Source: Methylorubrum thiocyanatum (GTDB lineage: Bacteria; Pseudomonadota; Alphaproteobacteria; Rhizobiales; Beijerinckiaceae). Taken from it: a stretch of DNA of 64,000 bases. The notes under the pieces were generated by a model, which was not told where the DNA came from, made no database searches, and was given only the letters and a program-made list of their open reading frames with translations. Location of the stretch: positions 102,106 through 166,105 of the forward strand of contig JACJIB010000010.1 of the NCBI GenBank assembly GCA_014138645.1, in the 5' to 3' direction. The first letter of the stretch is position 1. Each line of letters begins with the position of its first letter. A program made the position numbers and the translations under genes. This document shows, piece by piece, positions 60,182-64,000 of the stretch.

Positions 60182-61613
60182 GATTTTGCGATAAGTCGCT
60201 GAAGAAAGTCAGTTTTCGGGGCACTCCGGCTCTGCCTGGTCCCGTACTCCTACTCGCTTGATGTGATTTCTTGCCTTCGTCCGTTTCGTCATGCGGATAC
60301 GGCGTCACGCGCGTCCCGGCCATGTCGCGGCGATCATGTCGGGGCGTCGCACATCCCGAAGGGCGGCGATGAGCGGGCTCGCCACCGATCGGCAGTCGTG
60401 AGGGTCTTGGCGACACGGAGTAGGTTCACGCGGGCTTCGCGCAGGCTGGGCCTCAGACCTACGGGCCGTTCTCCTGCCGCACCCTTCCGCAGCGTGGCAG
60501 GCGCCGATACCATCGCCAGCAACTCGGACCGCCGGTGACGACGCCAATCAAACCGAGCCGGCCGTTCCTCAGAGCAGCGCAGGCGGCGGGAGTGGAAACG
60601 GCGGGGGACAGTCGTTACCGTCGCCAGAGGCAGCCCCTGGGCTCAGCCGCGGCGGGATTTTTCGCTCGGATGCCGCAACGCGATCGCCGGAGGGGCCGGT
60701 TTCCCGGGCGATGATGAGCCGCCGTTTCTGATTGGGGTAAGCTGCCCGCAGGCTTCGCAATTGAATCGCCGATGGGGACGCCCGATCGATTCCGATGCTC
60801 ACCGGCGCCCGTCTCCAGCGTGACGCGCAGGCCCAATCCGCGGCGATGTGCCGGCCCGAATCCGAGGGGCCCGTGCTCCGGCCCCTCGAACTGCGGCGTT
60901 CAGCTCGAAAATGAACCGAACCCCTCGAAATCGCTGGATGGAGAAACGCGTTTGGTCGGAGCGCATGACGGTCCATGAGGCGCTTGGCTCGTCGTGGTGA
61001 CGGATGATGCCTTTGCCAGTCCAACGATGCCCATCGCGGACGATGTTTTCCCGCTCCGTTTCCATTTCGCAGGCGTCGCAGAGCCGTTCGACTTCTTAAG
61101 GTCGCGCATCGGATTGCCCTATTGGCGAGCGTTTATTCGGAAAAGTGCGCAGTGAACGCGCGCTGCATGCTCATGTTCCGAGCACTGGATCGACTGATGC
61201 CCTGTAACGGCCAAGGTCGGTCTTCCAACGAAGCGACCCGCTGGGACCGGCGACGTCGCGCTTAATGGACCGAACGGGTCGAAGTGATTGCGCTCCACAC
61301 GGAGGCTCCACGGCGGGCAATGGGCCGTGTTCCGGGGACCGCCTCCCGCAAGGATCGACGTCATGCGCAGGGGAATGCGGATCCGGTCGCGAACCGGCTG
61401 AACATCGGACGGGTTGCAGGAATGCCGATCCAGCGCCCGGCCTTCAATTGCGTCCACTTGCCCGCACCACCGTCCGGGCTGGTGCTCAACCGAGCCGCCC
61501 GCCCCGCGCCCGAAGTGCAGCGGCTGGTGACGAGACGGCTTGTGAGGCACTCTCGCTGGATCGAGACTTGGAGCGCCCCGCCGGGGACCGACGACGTTGT
61601 CGAAAGTGAGTTC
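60182..61613. other. Gene-poor chromosomal stretch beyond the element
   Basis: About 1.4 kb between attR and the RNA helicase gene. Base composition is back to high-GC. Frames in it are short and mostly Arg/Pro-rich shadows. The only one with a protein-like look is at 60799-61065. No tRNA, repeats or terminators with a clear owner were found. It may be a decayed region or the displaced neighbour of tRNA-Ser before insertion. Confidence 0.5.
60799..61065 (-). CDS. Possible small protein or gene remnant
   Basis: An 88-residue frame starting METERENIVRDGHRWTGKGI, then IRHHDEPSASWTVMRSDQTR and FSIQRFRGVRFIFELNAAV. The first 60 residues look like a real domain; the end is Arg/Pro-rich. Upstream of the ATG the same frame adds CDAC, so the start may be decayed. 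Low confidence, kept as the only candidate in this stretch. Confidence 0.3.
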   Translation of the reverse strand: METERENIVRDGHRWTGKGIIRHHDEPSASWTVMRSDQTRFSIQRFRGVRFIFELNAAVRGAGARAPRIRAGTSPRIGPARHAGDGRR

Positions 61614-63758
61614 ATGGCCCGCAAGCGTGTGCGCCCCACGATCGAGAGCCTGACCGAAGCCGTCGGACGGCTCGGCCTCCCGGCGAAGGAGATCGATTTC
61701 GAGGCCCTGCGCATCCATCTCGAATTGCCGGAATTCGGCGCGGCGGTGGAGGACGAGCGCGTGACGCGCGCCCTGCGCGAGATGCGGGCGGCGCGTGCCT
61801 TCGTCGAGGAAGGCCTTCCTGCGCTCAAACGCGCCGTTCCGTCCCTCAGGGCCGTGGTCGGCAAGGATCAGGGCATCGGCTGGACCGTTCGGGTCGAGAT
61901 CCCCCTGCTCGAGGCCGGCCGCCTGGATCTGCGCGTCGATGTTGCCCCGGATCCGGGGGTCGCCGAGATCCTCGCGGGCATGGCCGCGCGGAACGATCCG
62001 TCGCGCCGCCTTGAGGATCTGCGCGCCGCGGTGGCGGAGCTGACGGCCGAGACCATCCGGGCTTTACGCAAGCCCATCGATCGCCTCCGGGCTCAGATCC
62101 TCGCCGACCTCCGCGAGGTGGGCGCCGACGCGGCGGCCTATCTCGCGCATATGGACCGCTCCCTGCGCTCCCGCCCGTTCGGCTTCGGCCCGAAACTCGC
62201 CCGCGCCCTCACCGACGTGCTGACGCCGGTGCGTCAGCGCGCCAAGGCCGTGGCGCGGGAGGGCTCCCGACTGCGGCGCCTGCGGGATCAGGTCGGGTTC
62301 GGCGCTTATATCGAGAAGTTCGGCGCGGCGCGTCGACTGAACCGCCGCATCCTGTTCCACATGGGGCCGACGAATTCCGGCAAGACCTACGCCGCCCTGC
62401 AGGCCCTGACCGCGGCACCCACCGGCGCCTATCTCGCACCGCTGCGCCTCCTCGCCCTGGAGAACTACGAAGCTCTGCGCGAGCGCGGCCTGCGCGCCGG
62501 CATGGTGACGGGCGAGGAGGTGCTGGGCGAGCCCGATCCGACCCACACGGCCCGAACGATCGAGACCGCCGACCTGACCCGCCCGATCGACGTCGCCGTG
62601 ATCGACGAAATCCAGATGCTGTCGGATCCCGACCGGGGCTGGGCCTGGACCAACGCTTTGTTCGGTGTCCCGGCACGAACCGTCATCGTCTGCGGCTCCG
62701 ACGACGCCTTGTCCTATGTCCGCCGCGCCGCCGAGGCGGCCAACGAGTCGCTGGAGGTGATTCCCTTCGAGCGGAAGTCGCCCCTGATCCTTCTGGACGA
62801 GCCCGTCCCCCTGGAGAAGGTCGAGCCGGGCGACGCCGTCGTGGCCTTCTCCCGCCGGGCGGTCCACGAGAATCGCGAGATCCTCGTCGCCCGCGGGCAT
62901 CGGGTGGCGACCATCTACGGCGCGCTGTCACCGGAGGTTCGCCGCGCCGAGGCCGCCCGGTTCCGCTCCGGCGAGGCCGACATTCTCGTCACGACGGATG
63001 CCATCGGCATGGGGCTCAATCTCGGCCCCTTGAAGCGGATCGTCTTCTCGGCCGTGCGCAAGTGGGACGGTGTCGGTGAGCGGGCACTGACCAATTCCGA
63101 GATCCGGCAGATCGCCGGGCGGGCCGGACGCTACGGACATCACGAAGTCGGCTACGTGGCTGCCACCGAGCCGACGGCCATCGAGCCGATCAGGGCCGCC
63201 CTGGCCGGCGCGCCCACGGCACCGGCCGCCGACACGCGCTTCTACGTGCGCCCGGATCTCACCGCGATCCGCTCCGTGGCCGAAGAGATGCGGACGCCGA
63301 GCCTGCACGAGGTGATGACGCATTTCGCGCGGGCCACCTTCTACGCCGGCTCGCCGTTCCAGCCTTCGGCCCTGGAAGAGGTTTTAGAGATCGCGCGCAC
63401 CATCGACCGCGCCCGTCTCCCGATCGAGGAAAAGTTCGTCTTCTCGGTCTGCCCGATCGACCGGCGCGACGAGATCGCGATGGGCATGCTGGAACGCTGG
63501 AGCCAGGTGCGGGCGGCCGGCGGCGCGGTCCCGGCTCTGCGCGCCAGCCTCGCGGGAGAACTCGACTATCAGGAACGGACGGTGAAGCTGGCCAGCGCCT
63601 ATCTGTGGCTGTCGCGGCGTTTCCCCGAGACGTTCGACGATGTCGAGGCGATCCGGCACATGCGCGGCCGTGCCAATGACGCGATCGAGCATCACCTGCG
63701 GCAGACGGCGGCCCGCAAGGCCGAGCGTCGGAGCCGGCACGCGATCGGCGCGCGGTGA
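61614..63758 (+). CDS. SUV3-like ATP-dependent RNA helicase
   Basis: A 714-residue superfamily-2 RNA helicase of the SUV3 type, related to the mitochondrial degradosome helicase. N-terminal about 250 residues are helical and basic. Helicase motifs: Walker A GPTNSGKTYAALQ (about 245), VIDEIQM (DEIQ, motif II), VCGSDDALSYVRR, SRRAVHENRE, VTTDAIGMGLNLGPLKRIV and QIAGRAGRYG (motif VI). The C-terminal helical region follows. It is expected to unwind structured RNA during decay. ATG 61614 lies just before the first conserved part (MARKRVRPT); a longer frame upstream is only low-complexity. Confidence 0.88.
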   Translation: MARKRVRPTIESLTEAVGRLGLPAKEIDFEALRIHLELPEFGAAVEDERVTRALREMRAARAFVEEGLPALKRAVPSLRAVVGKDQGIGWTVRVEIPLLEAGRLDLRVDVAPDPGVAEILAGMAARNDPSRRLEDLRAAVAELTAETIRALRKPIDRLRAQILADLREVGADAAAYLAHMDRSLRSRPFGFGPKLARALTDVLTPVRQRAKAVAREGSRLRRLRDQVGFGAYIEKFGAARRLNRRILFHMGPTNSGKTYAALQALTAAPTGAYLAPLRLLALENYEALRERGLRAGMVTGEEVLGEPDPTHTARTIETADLTRPIDVAVIDEIQMLSDPDRGWAWTNALFGVPARTVIVCGSDDALSYVRRAAEAANESLEVIPFERKSPLILLDEPVPLEKVEPGDAVVAFSRRAVHENREILVARGHRVATIYGALSPEVRRAEAARFRSGEADILVTTDAIGMGLNLGPLKRIVFSAVRKWDGVGERALTNSEIRQIAGRAGRYGHHEVGYVAATEPTAIEPIRAALAGAPTAPAADTRFYVRPDLTAIRSVAEEMRTPSLHEVMTHFARATFYAGSPFQPSALEEVLEIARTIDRARLPIEEKFVFSVCPIDRRDEIAMGMLERWSQVRAAGGAVPALRASLAGELDYQERTVKLASAYLWLSRRFPETFDDVEAIRHMRGRANDAIEHHLRQTAARKAERRSRHAIGAR

Positions 63759-63849
63759 CGGGTTTGGGCCGCCTGGAAGGAGCGTCTCAAGGCCCCCTCC
63801 CCTCTCGGGGTGCGTCCGGCTCGTTGCGCGGGGCCGGGACGCGGGACAG

Positions 63850-63883
63850 CAAAAAGCCCGCGGACCTTTTGGGTCGGCGGGCT
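63850..63883 (-). terminator. Rho-independent terminator after tRNA-fMet
   Basis: On the minus strand, AGCCCGCCGACC/GGTCCGCGGGCT forms a long GC-rich hairpin with loop CAAAA, followed by TTTTTGCT. It sits 24 bases after the 3' end of the initiator tRNA. Confidence 0.85.
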
Positions 63884-63907
63884 GCATGTGGGTGTGTGTT
63901 TATGAGT

Positions 63908-63984
<77 letters not shown>

Positions 63985-64000
63985 CCGAGGCGCTGATCGT

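Noticed and set aside
61284-61613. A 110-residue N-terminal extension of the RNA helicase
   Set aside because: The extension is Arg/Pro-rich and not helicase-like; ATG 61614 opens the conserved part.

Overview
The window is a high-GC alphaproteobacterial chromosome segment, most likely from Methylobacterium/Methylorubrum (Hyphomicrobiales). This is inferred from very GC-rich coding, a class IB-style flagellar block (flhA-fliR-cheL-flgN-like), DUF2336 and DUF1491 proteins, the tsaD/hemD/mitofilin/hemY neighbourhood, and an intergenic inverted repeat of a kind I associate with methylobacteria. No rRNA or marker gene fixes the species.

Layout. (1) 1-3230: end of a flagellar cluster (flhA 3' end, fliR, a coiled-coil protein, cheL-like rod-binding protein, flgN-like protein, fliL-like membrane protein). 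(2) 3450-12360: DUF2336 and DUF1491 proteins, a 140-bp inverted-repeat element, a peptidoglycan-binding protein, a PAS histidine kinase, cydB plus a tiny DUF2474 subunit but no cydA, and a class A penicillin-binding protein with an unusual C-terminal domain. (3) 12400-22100: a LysR regulator divergent from a DUF1275 membrane protein, AMP nucleosidase, TrmO, a GNAT/ATP-grasp pair, a DUF1810 protein, an HDAC-like deacetylase and a ceramide-type glucosyltransferase. (4) 22558-25156: three consecutive coiled-coil proteins, two of which look like paralogues. (5) 25340-36195: ethanolamine permease with a glutamine amidotransferase, aldo/keto reductase divergent from an AraC regulator, tRNA-Leu, an arsenic cluster (arsR-arsC-arsB divergent from arsH), a VTT membrane protein, dsbB, a ParB-like protein, an EVE protein and gpsA. 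(6) 36750-44320: a soluble double-PAS chemoreceptor, tsaD, then hemD, a mitofilin-like protein and hemY.

(7) 44546-60181 is an integrated element of about 15.6 kb in tRNA-Ser(GGA). A 17-bp piece of the tRNA 3' end is repeated exactly at the far end, next to a tyrosine integrase. Nearly all element genes lie on the minus strand. They include a T7-type tail-fibre N-terminal adaptor, a beta-helix tail-spike-like protein, a serine recombinase, many small hypotheticals, and cargo near the tRNA: an SRAP protein, a phospholipase-D-like protein and an AlbA-type protein. Three copies of a 20-bp element that resembles a phage single-subunit RNA polymerase promoter lie ahead of minus-strand genes. No capsid, portal, terminase or phage RNA polymerase gene was recognised. 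It is either a degraded T7-like prophage or a satellite that borrows a T7-like helper; the second reading is the most interesting hypothesis here.

(8) 60182-64000 is chromosome again: a gene-poor stretch, a SUV3-like RNA helicase, and an initiator tRNA-Met with its terminator.
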